Positions 10,521 to 21,247 of a stretch of 64,000 bases of DNA are shown piece after piece. The translations under genes were made by a program, and so were the position numbers. The notes below the pieces were generated by a model that searched no databases, was not told the DNA's origin, and was given only the letters and a program-made list of their open reading frames with translations. Positions within the stretch are counted from its first letter, which is position 1; each line of letters starts with the position of its first letter. Source of the DNA: Rhizopus sp. PT2906 (lineage: Eukaryota > Mucoromycota > Mucoromycetes > Mucorales > Rhizopodaceae); the NCBI GenBank assembly GCA_025529335.1, contig JAMYHX010000102.1, positions 1 through 64,000 on the forward strand, in the 5' to 3' direction.

Positions 10521-11128
10521 TTGGCCAAGCTCGACAAAGCGCAGGACAATTTCGTCGATATAGTCTACGTAAGTTACATTCCTCTTAGTCTACTAGATAC
10601 TTACTCTTTTTTTCCAATAAACCCAATGGTAGCTTTAGTATATTTTTGTATACAGCAAGAAAAGAACATTTTGGCTTTGGATGAACACGACGACCCTACA
10701 CTGCAGATTCTGTATAAAGCAGCTTTGAAGATCTTCTCCGTGATCAAGGATTCCGAAGTAAACATACTACCAAGATGCGCTCCTTTAGTGAAGCTGTAGC
10801 AAGCCGGTTTGAAAAAATCATAAAGTGTAATGAAGAAGGGTCAACCTTAGCTAAACGACGTTTGTAGACGTGGGCTCATAGTTTTAAATGGCGGCATTTA
10901 TCCGAAAATGAATCAATCTCTGTCACACCCATTGATGCGCAAGGAAAATCAATACCAGCCAGTGCCGATATGAAATACGTGTATGGTGAAAGGAGCAGGC
11001 ATGTGCAAGGCCGATTTAATTGGATCAATTGCTATGATAATGACAGACGCGAAGGATTGTTCTCCCGTTACAGCAGACATTTGTCGTTGAAAATGGCATT
11101 CTACCGCAAGAGTTTGCAGATGATTTAA
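10521..11128 (+). pseudogene. Decayed gene of unknown family, divergent from the Fanzor-like relic
   Basis: A plausible exon (LAKLDKAQDNFVDIVY) ends at a gtaagt donor and joins after an AG near 10655 to QEKNILALDEHDDPTLQ and KAALKIFSVIKDSEV. Coding-like sequence then continues in another frame (SFSEAVASRFEKIIKCNEEG, FKWRHLSENESISVTPID, KYVYGERSRHVQGRFNWIN) with at least one internal stop. Amino-acid usage looks protein-coding but the frame is broken. I do not recognise a domain. Its divergent position about 250 nt from the Fanzor-like start hints that both belong to one inactivated accessory element. Confidence 0.35.
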
Positions 11129-11368
11129 CCAACTGTCACCATTATTTTTCCTTACCGATTCTTATGAATACCATTGGCAATAAAGTCTTTTATATAAGTA
11201 ATGTCACATAATTCGAAAATTTATAATACAAAATATACAAAATACGACATCTTGGAACGGCATTGCTTTCTGGAAATAGTGTACCAAAGCTCCCAAGACT
11301 AAATAAGGGTCACGGTTTATTGACGCCTGTTTCCTTTATTATCTTTTTATCATACAAAATTTGAAAAC

Positions 11369-11623
11369 ATGAAGATCATCTCTGCTGCTTTCTTTGCTCT
11401 TGGCTCTTTTATGGCCACATCTACTGTTGAAGGCTGTCACCTAATGGACAGCTACCTATCTCGTAACTGCCACTCTGATTTAATGGACAGTGCAAAGCCT
11501 CGAAGCTATGAGTATGTTTATTTAAGTGAAGCGCCTCGCTGTGGTGAAATGATGGAGCCAGTATTTTTCAGTCCATGCTGGACTTGCTGCGTTAAAGAAA
11601 TAATAACGAATTTATTTTCATAG
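11369..11623 (+). CDS. Small secreted cysteine-rich protein, copy 1
   Basis: An 84-residue single-exon ORF starting MKIISAAFFALGSFMATSTV, a signal peptide likely cleaved after STVEG. The mature part has HLMDSY, RNCHSD, PRC and a terminal PCWTCC motif. It is paralogous to the protein at 13907-14185: the first ~45 residues are nearly identical and both end in CWTCC. In the middle this copy lacks the CWRAC segment and the PSGW stretch found in copy 2, so its disulfide pattern must differ and it may be degenerating. The 5' UTR and ~100 nt of 3' flank also resemble copy 2, so the locus arose by segmental duplication. Extracellular function is unknown; an effector-like, antimicrobial or wall-associated role would be speculation. 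Confidence 0.65.
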   Translation: MKIISAAFFALGSFMATSTVEGCHLMDSYLSRNCHSDLMDSAKPRSYEYVYLSEAPRCGEMMEPVFFSPCWTCCVKEIITNLFS

Positions 11624-13820
11624 TCTATCAGCAGATGAAGAGACATCATCCAAGTTAATTAAGATAAAGCCTTTTCCTTCGCCCTTTTTCTATGAAGAGT
11701 TGAATAGAAGTGTCATACAGAAGTCAATAAGCTATTAAGAAAATATATAGAAACAAAGATGATAACCTTATTTATTAATGAAATATACCTTTACTGCTAT
11801 TCCTTGAAGCAGATGATTCGGTATGAATGCAAGTTAGTACGATAGAATTCACTTTATTAAGAAAGTACAATGAAGTGAACTTTACTCAGACTCTAAGATA
11901 TAGAAGGTAATCAAAGCTTTCAAATACTCAACTCAAGTCCTTTTCTTAAAGGCATTTGTTCTTTAGGGCTGTCTTGCACTTTATTGGCCAATATTCTTTC
12001 TCGTTTCTTTTACCATTCACATACCAAAACTTGTTATCAAGACTGAATTCACTATCAACAGTAGCCGATATGATCTTTGACAAGTCGTTGGCTTTGCAGA
12101 TATCAAGTATCTTTTCATCACTCTCCACATGATTACTACCCACGAGCTTGATTTATGAGCCATCAGAAATGCTTCCAGTTGAGCTGCGGCAGGTACGACT
12201 GCTTCCGACTCTGATAGCTTTTAGGGGAGTGGGTTAGAGGTAAACCAAACTGTTGCAACAGTTATCATAGCAAATACATTAGCTACCGTCAATGTATTTG
12301 GCTGTATTGCCCATTACACTGCAACGTTCAACCAGTTCTGCCTTCCAATAAACGTTTTCCTCAGTTAAATTTGTTTTATCCTCAAGCCTCTGATTTTATT
12401 AACAAACTCCCTGTGAACCTCAAGGAAACTATAGATTTAAGTATTAGATAACCTTTGGATTATTTCAGCAACACTTGCTTTCTTTTTATATTAATATTAA
12501 CTTTTAGATCGCCTTTTCCAAGCCTACTCCAACTTTTTTGCCAATAAAATTACAAAATAATATACTTAAATTCAAAACATGCAACAATCAACATTGCAGT
12601 AGTCTTTACATTTTTTATTATCTACATTATAGGGGATTTGTAGCTCCAAAAGGTATATGTCCAGGCTTTCACGAGTAACGTCAATAAATACACTCTCTGT
12701 TGCTTGATTCCAATGCTTCTTTCATATAAAACTACGGCATTACTTACACTTACCACTCTTAGCTTAGTTAAGAGAGCTCTTATTTTTCTCTTCAGGGTAC
12801 TTTATAAAAGAGAAGCTGAATTGGGTTATAACTAAAAACTACAGGATAGTCATTTTGCAAGGGTAAACTTTTCAATAGTATGGCTACTGTCTTGAAAAGC
12901 TCCATTTACTAAATGAAAAGCCCTCGATATTATATATAAACGGAGACCTATCAGTTTATAGTCGGTTATATTTTAGTTCATTTACTGCTTCTTTCAGTGT
13001 AACTGGCTGTCATTAAACTTGGATTTAATACTATAGACTTGTATCTTGAAGAATATTGTTTTGTAAGATTATCTGTATTTACGTGGCATAATAACAGTAA
13101 ATACATACAGGTTATTTGAAGACAACATTTACCAATGCTAGTGCTTTTTTAGACGAAATAGTAACATTGTCATGGGTAATAACTTCTAGATTACAAGTCT
13201 TTTGAAACACTAAGCGTTTGCATGGTTACACCATCATTTAGGGTGCAAATGTTTCAAAGTATAATAATAACAATAAAGGTTACAAGTAAAACAGACTAAA
13301 TCTTTTATTCACGCAACTTAAACCAAAACGAAAGAGTCAAAGGCAGGCGCGTATGCTTATATCCCACAAGGATAGCGCGTCATTGGTTTTAATTATAAAA
13401 TAGTAGTACATACACTTTTACAGCTTCAGATAAAGAGTTTTCTCAAGCGTAGGGGTGTCAACAGAACACCCTGGGTTTGTTATAGATCATTCGATTTAGT
13501 ATAGAATGAGCTGCTTGATATTCATGAATATACAATTTTTTATAATTCAACCATTTGCCTTGATTAACTATTCAAACAAGCAATATCGCGTAACACTTAC
13601 ATAGACTGTCTTTCATAGAATAACACAATTCTTAACGCGCCTGCCTTCCTCCATCAGCTGCTATTAAGGTTTATGTTTGTTACATGCCTCGGTCTTCTTT
13701 AAGGTTATGGTATCCATGCAATACATTCCCATGCGAATAAGTTACGTTATGTTTCGTGATCATAAACAAGGATATGACTGGAGCCTTGGTTAGTTGATCT
13801 AACCGAGTTTTTGATGAATA
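11624..13820. other. Intergenic region between the duplicated secreted-protein genes
   Basis: About 2.2 kb of AT-rich DNA. The only long frame is 65 codons on the minus strand (11946-12143), which I cannot assign. A palindrome and hairpin pair lies at 12248-12300. An imperfect inverted repeat around 13198-13260 pairs gaaacactaagcgtttgca with tgcaaatgtttc. No convincing RNA gene is visible. Confidence 0.5.
12248..12300. repeat. 16-bp palindrome plus adjacent 10-bp-stem hairpin
   Basis: Positions 12248-12263 (aactgttgcaacagtt) are a perfect palindrome. Eight bases on, caaatacatt (12271-12280) pairs perfectly with aatgtatttg (12291-12300) across a 10-nt loop. It could be a protein-binding site or a recombination footprint; no function can be assigned from sequence. 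Confidence 0.6.
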
Positions 13821-13835
13821 CACCCATGTTTTTAG

Positions 13836-13847
13836 AATATAAAAAAG
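13836..13847 (+). promoter_or_regulatory. TATA box of small secreted protein copy 2
   Basis: gaatataaaaaa lies about 65 nt before the ATG at 13907. A pyrimidine-rich stretch (tttatttctctctttcttt) follows, typical of fungal transcription start regions. Confidence 0.5.
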
Positions 13848-13906
13848 CGCGATCTATTCCCATATTCTTTATTTCTCTCTTTCTTTATCCTGCACAAGTT
13901 GAAAAT

Positions 13907-14185
13907 ATGAAGGTTATCTCTGCTGTCCTCTTTGCTCTTGGCTCTTTTATGGTCAAATCTACTGTTGAAGGCTACCACTTAATGGACAACTACCCATCTC
14001 GTAACTGCCGCTCTGATATAATGGATGATGACAGGCCTCCAATCTGCTGGCGCGCTTGCTTTCCTAAAGAGCCCAGATGCCCTAGCGGCTGGGAGTCAGA
14101 CAAACAGGGCCATTGCTGGACTTGTTGTTTTAAAGAAGATGATGACTACGTTTCCATGAAGCCAAAAGTACATGTTACTCTTTAA
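13907..14185 (+). CDS. Small secreted cysteine-rich protein, copy 2
   Basis: A 92-residue protein starting at the internal ATG 13907 (MKVISAVLFALGSFMVKSTV), chosen because it aligns with the start of copy 1 and yields a signal peptide. An in-frame upstream ATG at 13811 lies before the TATA box and is not used. The mature chain has seven cysteines: RNCRSD, CWRACFP, RCPSGW, and HCWTCC. It ends with an acidic stretch (EDDDY) and a short tail. Poly(A)-type caataaag lies at about 14253. It looks intact, whereas copy 1 has lost part of the cysteine framework. Secreted; function not recognised. Confidence 0.75.
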   Translation: MKVISAVLFALGSFMVKSTVEGYHLMDNYPSRNCRSDIMDDDRPPICWRACFPKEPRCPSGWESDKQGHCWTCCFKEDDDYVSMKPKVHVTL

Positions 14186-15190
14186 TATTAGAGTACACGC
14201 CCTTTCTTTCTATAACTATGCACAATTGTCTTTTTGTATCTTTGTAACTTATCAATAAAGACAGATCGTCTACGTTTCATAATATACAACTCTTTACTTT
14301 TGTTCTTTTTTCTATGAAAATTTGAATGAAGTGTCATAAAAGTCGATAAACTGTCAAAAAAAAAAAAGCATATAGACCAAGATTTTATTTGATTTTATGC
14401 ACTGCACCTTGCCTAATATAAGTACGTCTGCATTTACCAGATCATATCTTCCATAGAACCAGATCAAAGGGATTGTGCTCAAAAAAACTTTCCTGCTTCA
14501 TCTAGATACTTGTTCAAGTCATAACTGCTGAGAAAACACAACTTTGTTACTTTCCAAGATTAGAAGAGTATTTATAGGCATTGATCGCTTAATAGAATAA
14601 TATATTGAAATGTTGTCAGAATAATCCTTTATGTAAATACCTATTTTTTTCTTTTTTTTCTTTGGGTGTTTATTTCTTCTTCTCAATTTATTTAACTTTT
14701 ATCATGCGTCTGACTGTTGAAGTCTATGCTTTACTGTTACCTCTATTCCTGTGATCACCCTTTACCAGAAAGGGAGCATAAGAGCAAAAATGAACGATGG
14801 TAACTAAAGGTATTCGATAGCCATCATAAGTTATCATCCAGGTCTTATAGAATACATGATTCGCAACCGCCAGATAAACTCTGCTCATTCAGTTAAGGGT
14901 AAGTACAGACGGTTTATCACTAAATGATAATCCTGCTTAAAAGACATTACTATAGGTGATGTATCTGTCGGCTTTTGGAATAACGCCAATGGTAGAGCTC
15001 AAGCAAATTTAACCATAAGTGTTAAACAGATTACCACCAGAGAACATTCAATTATCAGCGATGATTGTGACGAAGAATCAAGAAAATATTTGTATATAGC
15101 CATTTTCTTAAAAACTGGGCGATAATGTGGTTTCTGAAGGCTGCTTCGAAGAAGACATTGTTGAATTACTTAATCATTATTTACAGAAAG

Positions 15191-15246
<56 letters not shown>

Positions 15247-15348
15247 GTTGTCCATAGTATTAACTGTGTCATAGATCAAACTCGAAAAGTTATATTTCCA
15301 AACCACACAAGTAGTCTTTCTGGTAGACACTTAAAGCGCTAAAGAAGA
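14186..15348. other. Intergenic region with a decayed coding-like patch
   Basis: The first ~200 nt resemble the 3' flank of copy 1 (shared caagttg/tgtcata-type segments), supporting duplication. Around 14830-15124 two coding-like pieces flank a possible intron (SYHPGLIEYMIRNRQINS; then DVSVGFWNNANGRAQANLT) and end in TAA. I do not recognise them; they may be a gene fragment or transposon debris. A (TA)n(TG)n microsatellite follows. Confidence 0.4.
15197..15246. repeat. (CATA)n-(TA)n-(TG)n compound microsatellite
   Basis: A short catacata start, about 12 TA units, then about 8 TG units. Alternating purine-pyrimidine of this kind can adopt cruciform or Z-DNA. It lies in non-coding DNA. Confidence 0.9.
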
Positions 15349-15522
15349 ATGGGAGCTGCTGCTTATTTACAACAAAATTTGTATGGCTTACCAACTACAG
15401 CAACTTCTGACACTACTACTACTACTACTGCTGTTGCTGCTTCTACTGCTGCTGCCACTACCACCATTGATCCTAAGATCATGCACTTTGGATATTTGAG
15501 CATGTATTCGGGCCCTGCGTGA
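15349..15522 (+). CDS. Short Thr/Ala-rich ORF, doubtful
   Basis: A 57-codon ATG-to-TGA frame (MGAAAYLQQNLYGLPTTATS, an ACT/GCT-repeat-encoded Thr/Ala run, then PKIMHFGYLSMYSGPA). The triplet repeat alone could create the open frame, but the non-repeat ends also stay open. There is no signal peptide or known domain. It may be the residue of a larger gene or chance. The following ~470 nt up to the LINE fragment hold nothing I can identify. Confidence 0.2.
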   Translation: MGAAAYLQQNLYGLPTTATSDTTTTTTAVAASTAAATTTIDPKIMHFGYLSMYSGPA

Positions 15523-15989
15523 TATTTGCGCTTATGTAGTTGTAAAACAGTGAAGAGTCAATAGCTAACAATTACTATTTTATTACAAGTCTGAAAGAAC
15601 CATTAAATGAGGGTACCATCTGAATATATACGAGGGGTGACGGCTACAAATGTCTGACGTGGTATATTAGCTAAGAATGAATAAATAGAGAATTAAGAGA
15701 TGTGTGATCTATGTAAACATGACAACTTGCGCTTGGAAGAAATGATGTTATGGATACTAACGAAAACTGACTTGTGCAACTTCTGCTACTACTATTCCTG
15801 CTGCCAATCATACAATAAAGTACACAAAGTCAAATCCTGCTTTCTTTACTTGTATATTTTCAATATATACTTTTACTGTATAATATTATCATGTTTGATG
15901 GCCTCTATGTTCCTGCCATAACTTTTTATAGTTGCCAGTCTTGTCCTTTATATTTAGTCGTTGACATCCTCTTCTTTCTTTCTTTCTTT

Positions 15990-16608
15990 CTTCTGATTCT
16001 TTTGGCACAAAGATCACAATTTGCTTACACAACCACGGCATCTGCCTTTGGCTCTCCCTCGTCCGCTACCTCTTCGACCTCAGTGCTAGCAAACTTTTTG
16101 GTCCCTAGCTATACCTCCCAAGGCATTCACGCCATGGTTTCGCCTGTTACATGGCCACATTCCTACGGCTGCTTTACAGCATGCCTGGAATCCCAGCGTG
16201 AACACCTCTCCATTGTGCAGATTCTGCCAACAAGACGCTGAAACACATCACCACCTCTTTGTAAGCTGCCCTCTCAAGCTTAACTTCTGGCCCTCCATTT
16301 TCGGGAAATATTCTCTGCTGGACAGGCTCCTTACTGCAAATGAAATATGGTCTGTGCTCATTTCTTTTGTCCCAATAGATGAGCAACCCATAGTCGATAC
16401 GGACATTCTTTGTTTCTTTGGTGCGGCTATTGCAACAATCTGGAAGTACCATTGGCGGTGCGTGATCGATGACATTCCGTGGTATACGACTGCAGTCGTC
16501 AATAGTTTTGAATTGGAACATAGTGGATTCCTGTCGTCACTGCCTTTTGAACGGAAATTATCTTCCACTATAGAACTATAATTTATTTTTTCATACAAAA
16601 AAAAAAAT
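15990..16608 (+). mobile_element. 5'-truncated LINE retrotransposon, 3' end with poly(A)
   Basis: In one frame from about 16090: FWSLAIPPKAFTPWFRLLHG, then TAALQHAWNPSVNTSPLCRF, then CQQDAETHHHLFVSCPLKLN and W. This is the Cys-Cys-His-Cys zinc-binding reverse-transcriptase tail (zf-RVT type) of LINE ORF2. A related coding-like stretch in another frame precedes it (SLVRYLFDLSASKLF), so at least one frameshift has occurred. The ORF ends at 16581 and a run of 11 A at 16598-16608 looks like the retroposed tail. The reverse transcriptase and endonuclease domains are absent, so it is dead. The 5' boundary is uncertain. Confidence 0.75.
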
Positions 16609-16841
16609 CAGTATATTTACAGAGTGATAATTATATTTGCCGCATGATAAACAAAATTGAGGGAATAGTGATTATGTAAATGCATTAAAAAAAAGGGAGG
16701 AAAGGAATAATATAAACATAGATGTAAGTGTGCATGATTTTGTGAAAAGCCTAAGTATTGTATCATTTGAGCATCTGAAGGTGAGGGGGGCAAGTATTGT
16801 TTGTATGTGTATATAGAAGAGGGGTGTATATATGGGACAGG

Positions 16842-19800
16842 TTAATTTAGATATGCTTCTTTCTGAGCTTTTGGTCGTCCTCTTTTACTAGATGCATTCA
16901 TTTTCTTTCGAGGTCTTCTTTTCTCTTCTTCGTCTTCTTCATCGAATCCGTAAAATGTCTTTGCTCTTCGAGAACTTCTCGTATCTGAAGAGTACATCTT
17001 CCATTCTCCAATAAGCCCTTCCTTTATCGGTTCCTGTCCAATCCAGTCCAAGATATCTTTGGCCGTTTCACGATCTTGTGGTCGTGTTCTGAGGCATTTC
17101 AGCAACAACTGTCTACTAAGCTCTCCATGCACCTCTCCTTCTAATGCTCGCTGAATGCGATAATCATCTTGTGCAACGTAGCGTAGGCCCTGAAGGTCTG
17201 TATCCAAGATACCTCGCCATGGTTCCGTATCTGTAAACACCTTCCACATCATCACGCCAATTGAATACATATCCTCAGCTTGAGGATGTATTAACCAAGG
17301 AAGAACTTGGTTATCTGACCTTGTCTTTGGTAACGTTTGGATAGATCTGCAAGTATATGCTAAGTATACAGTAAACACTATTGCCCGCAGAACTTACCTA
17401 TACATCCTGTATCCATGATCCGGCTTCCCTTTCACCCAAGGTAACGTTTCACACCAAGTATCCAACTCTTCTTTTGTCTCTGGTACAACATCTCCATCAT
17501 ACTCCCATTCCGCGCGTGGCACATCTACAAACCAATCACGGACATCTTGTGGCTGGCAAAAGACAGCTTTACCGAAATCAATCAAGTAAAGGCATACTTT
17601 TTCGCTTCCATCTTCTAGATATTGACCATCGACTGGGTTGACCATAATATTAACTTCAGAAAGATCTCGATGCGCAAGTCCTGCTTCGTGTATGGTCTTC
17701 ATGCAGACAAGCATCTGGTAAATAACGTCGTATTTTTGATAAGCTGATAATCGATGATGTGAATGGACATGTGTGTACTGTTTGAGGGTTGTGTGATATC
17801 TAGTATATTATTTCTTAGAATTCCCTTCATTTTTTATTTTATCTTTGATTTACCTTTCCATGGATAAACCAGCGACATCCCCGTTATCATTATAGAGAAC
17901 CTCTCGTACTTGTGCCATGTGCGGTAAATTTCTCAACTTCCTGATATCGTCCCCCAAAAACAGTTAGTATACACATATATACTCAAGCGCATATATGCAC
18001 TTACATCAAACAAGCAACTTCTGTGATACGTTGATACATTGTCATTTGTCTGAATGCTTGTACAACCGTATCTTGAAAAAAGTAAACACGCTTAAAGAAT
18101 CCTTCAGAATTGGGTAGATGCCAGTTAATATGTCCATGCTCAGCAATATTCCTGATCAAGATGCCTTTACTAGCACACACTAACAAGAGAAAAATGTGAG
18201 TTTCATCTCTTGATCATCCCTCTTTTTAATTTACCACTAAACAGTCTCTGCCAAACATCGTGCGAAATTTCCTTTTTTCCAAACCGTTGTAGGTTAGACA
18301 TCTCCTGAGGGTAATCATTAATGGTCGTTCTTGGGGTAACAGCTCCGTTTGCCCTTTCATCATCCGATCCTTTATCAGCATCCATATCCTCCTCTTCCTG
18401 TGTCTTTCTTCTCATTCTTGCAAAAGGCTTTGTTGTCCTTTGCTTGCCCTCTGTTGGACGAGCAGCAGTAGGTGTGTCAACAGCAGGTGAAAGAGATGCC
18501 GAGTTGGGCGTGGTCACATCCAACGTCTCAGGCAATTCAGGCAATCCCAAGATCTGACGGACAACGCGTTTGAGTAGCTTCTTTGTGACCGATTGTCCCG
18601 TCTTATCATCTATGGCCATCTTGGAGGTTGCAAACATTCGCTTAAAGTAATCTCGTTCGATCGCCTCATTCACTTCAAACACAATCTGATTTACAACACG
18701 AAGTGGTCTGAGATGAATCCAGGCTTTAGGTGCAAAGTCTTCGGTGCATTCGTTGATTTGGTCAATGTCAAACAGGTCGCTTGCAGGGTAGGCGAGGATC
18801 ATGTCTGTCTCGATACGAATCAGCTTACTTGACTTGATACGGGTTGACTTGGTGTTGTAAAAGATAGCCAGCACGCCCTGAGAGCGGATCTGGCGGAGCA
18901 AGGTTCTGTTTTTGGCAATGTAAAAGCGAGGTACCATCGAATGATTGCCTCGAGGATCAGCCTTCATACGCTCAACTGCCTGAAAGAAAGGACCATTGAG
19001 TTGAAGGTAGAGTAGTTTTTCATCGGTGAGACCTACGGGCTTTTGGCCCTTGGGTTCGAGCGGTGAGAGTGAAGATATGCTATAGACAGTACTATGTTCT
19101 GAGAACACTTGTTCGACAGGTGGGTATGAAAAATCGGATTCCTCCGGAAGTGTGTCGGCCGGATCAAACTTGAAATCTTGTGAACTCACTGATGACTGTG
19201 ACTTCCGGCTAGTTTGATTGCTACACGTATTGGTAAATTTGCAAAATGCCTCCACGTTATTATGCTTACCTGATTTGTTTTTTAATGTCTACTACAATCC
19301 TGTTGAAAAGTCTTTCGAGATAATCTGCATGTTTGGGAATCGTTCCTGTATTTCGGTGAAAAGCCCGTGCATTCTTCCAAATAAGTCGAATGTCTTTCTC
19401 GAATCGAGCAAACTTGGTGTACTTTCCTTTCCACACATTTTCTTCAACTGTCTGCAAATCCATGGGATGCTTGATCTCTTGGTGATAGACAAAGGCAGAG
19501 GATGGCACAGGTTGAATGAATGGCCAGCAATCAGGCGTTGATAGAAGCATGTTGATAATAAATCGATAGAGTCGCAAAAATAGCCGTGTAACATTGTGCG
19601 GCGGTTCATATACAACTTGTGATAAATCAATGATATTGCTGGGTAAAGACGGACTCTGTCCCGAATTGGTATTTGTCTTGACTGCTGAGGGGGGTTGTTC
19701 GGTGAGTACTGTATGGATCACAATGTTTTTGGTGCGAAGACCTGCTACAATCAAACGCTGAAGGGCTACCAGATCACCATTAGAAATCTGTGATGCCAGC

Positions 19801-20625
19801 GTCTTGGACACATCTTTATCGCCTGAAGTCCCTAGCACCATAGAGGTAATAACCAGCATGGCTGCAGCCGGTAGCACTTGCTGCGAATCTGTTGGCATTG
19901 GGCCGTCGATATCAACTACAGGTAACTCATCCACTCCAATTTGAACACCCAATGCTCGAAGGGTGATCATTGTTAGTCTCCGTAAGTTGTAGACATCTAG
20001 ATCAGGTTTCATTGGGTCCTTTGGATCATCATAGAATGATGGATCTACCTCCTTGTGTTTGGTAATGTGAACACGCAGCTGCGGTCTAGGAGGGACTGGC
20101 TTTCTGACTGGTGTAGATGGTCCTGTGCCCATACGAATATATCCAGGTAGTATGGGTGCTGTTGATGGCATGGGTGGCGCAGAAATGGGGCTGCCGTTTG
20201 TCACTGGGGTCATCTTGGGCAATGTTGGTAAAGATGATGTTAGCTGTCCAAAGAGCATGGCAGAAGGTAACACATTGGGTGGATGCATTGTCATAGGTGG
20301 AGTATTATTATAAGTGCTGGGTAGCGGTAATCGTACTGTGGTCAAAGTGGGTGTTGCTGATAAAGGAATTGGCATTGGTGAAGCAACGGGCACAGATCCA
20401 CGATTGCTATGACTGTTCTGGAAAGTAGGGGCAATTGAAGCAGTAGGACCGGTTGTTGTCACAGCTGCGGGAGTCATGACTGTAGGAGTATTTGTGGGCA
20501 TTGGTTGATTGCTTGTGTTCATATTATCCTGAATTGGTTTCTGAAGCTGAATGGGCGATGCGTTAAAATAGCTAGCACCAGGACGCTCCTGCTGCTGTTG
20601 TTGTTGTTGTTTTGGGGTTTGTTGC

Positions 20626-20660
<35 letters not shown>

Positions 20661-21247
20661 TTGCTGTTGCTGTTGTTGGTGCTGATGCTGTTGCGGGGAT
20701 TGCTGTGGATGTTGCTGGTGTTGTTGAGGGATCATAGGTAATGATGGAGTGGATAGTAGTTTTGGTCTCATTGGCTGAGTTCCATCACTGCGGTCATCAA
20801 AGACGGGTGAACTGGGTTGTTTTCCTTGAAGGATGATTGAGTCTGAAGGTGAGGAAGTTGTTATGTCATTATCTTTTGTATCATTTAGTATTCTTTCTAA
20901 TAATAGGTTATTTGATGAGCTCTCTTGGTTTGCTTCGTTTTGAATATCGGCTAAGCAAAAGGAAAAATAATAAATAAAGGTCCTTTGTCTCTCTTGTGTG
21001 TGTTTATAATACCTTGTTGCATTGCTAAGCTTTCACGAAACAGTTTATCTACCAAGTCGTCTTCATCAGGGAAATCAGAAGTTGAAGCTGACTGATTAAA
21101 TTCATTAAAGGATTGAGAGGTGTCATTATCGTTTGCTGGTATTAAGGAATCTAAAGACTGAAGCTTCCACAACAACTGCATATTATCTACAAAATTATTC
21201 ACTCCAACAGAAGAGTCGTTATTATCTCGTAAAGTCCAATCTTCCAT
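16842..21247 (-). CDS. Bromodomain and protein kinase fusion protein with polyQ tract
   Basis: Seven exons read leftward from an ATG at 21247 join in one frame through GT-AG introns, giving about 1,350 residues. Exon 1 encodes an acidic start (MEDWTLRDNNDSSVG). Exon 2 holds a long Gln tract, a Pro/Thr/Ser linker, and a bromodomain near its end: WPFIQPVPSSAFVYHQEI, KHPMDLQTVEENVWKGKY, and DIRLIWKNARAFHRNTG with the acetyl-lysine-binding Asn. Exon 3 has a globular part (LTDEKLLYLQLNGPFFQA...) and a basic/acidic linker. Exons 4-7 give a kinase domain: HRDLSEVNIMVN catalytic loop, LIDFGKA, DMYSIGVMMWKVF helix F, and a C-lobe RPQDRETAKDILDWIG. A VAIK-type lysine and glycine loop are not obvious, so activity is uncertain. 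The tail is nuclear-localisation-like (KRRPRKKMN, SKRGRPKAQK). I infer a nuclear acetyl-lysine reader with a kinase or pseudokinase domain. Two separate genes are unlikely because intron phases match across the junctions. Confidence 0.75.
20590..20720 (-). repeat. CAG/CAA repeat encoding polyglutamine
   Basis: On the minus strand this is a mixed CAG/CAA run with a few CAC and CCA codons, in frame within the bromodomain-kinase gene. It yields roughly 35-40 Gln with some His and Pro. The complementary plus strand shows a spurious poly-Leu frame. Confidence 0.9.

Noticed and set aside
16174..16598. Minus-strand ORFs over the LINE fragment
   Set aside because: The plus-strand reading carries the zf-RVT motif and the poly(A) tail; the minus frames are shadows.
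20505..20741. Plus-strand poly-Leu ORF
   Set aside because: Shadow of the polyglutamine tract of the minus-strand gene.
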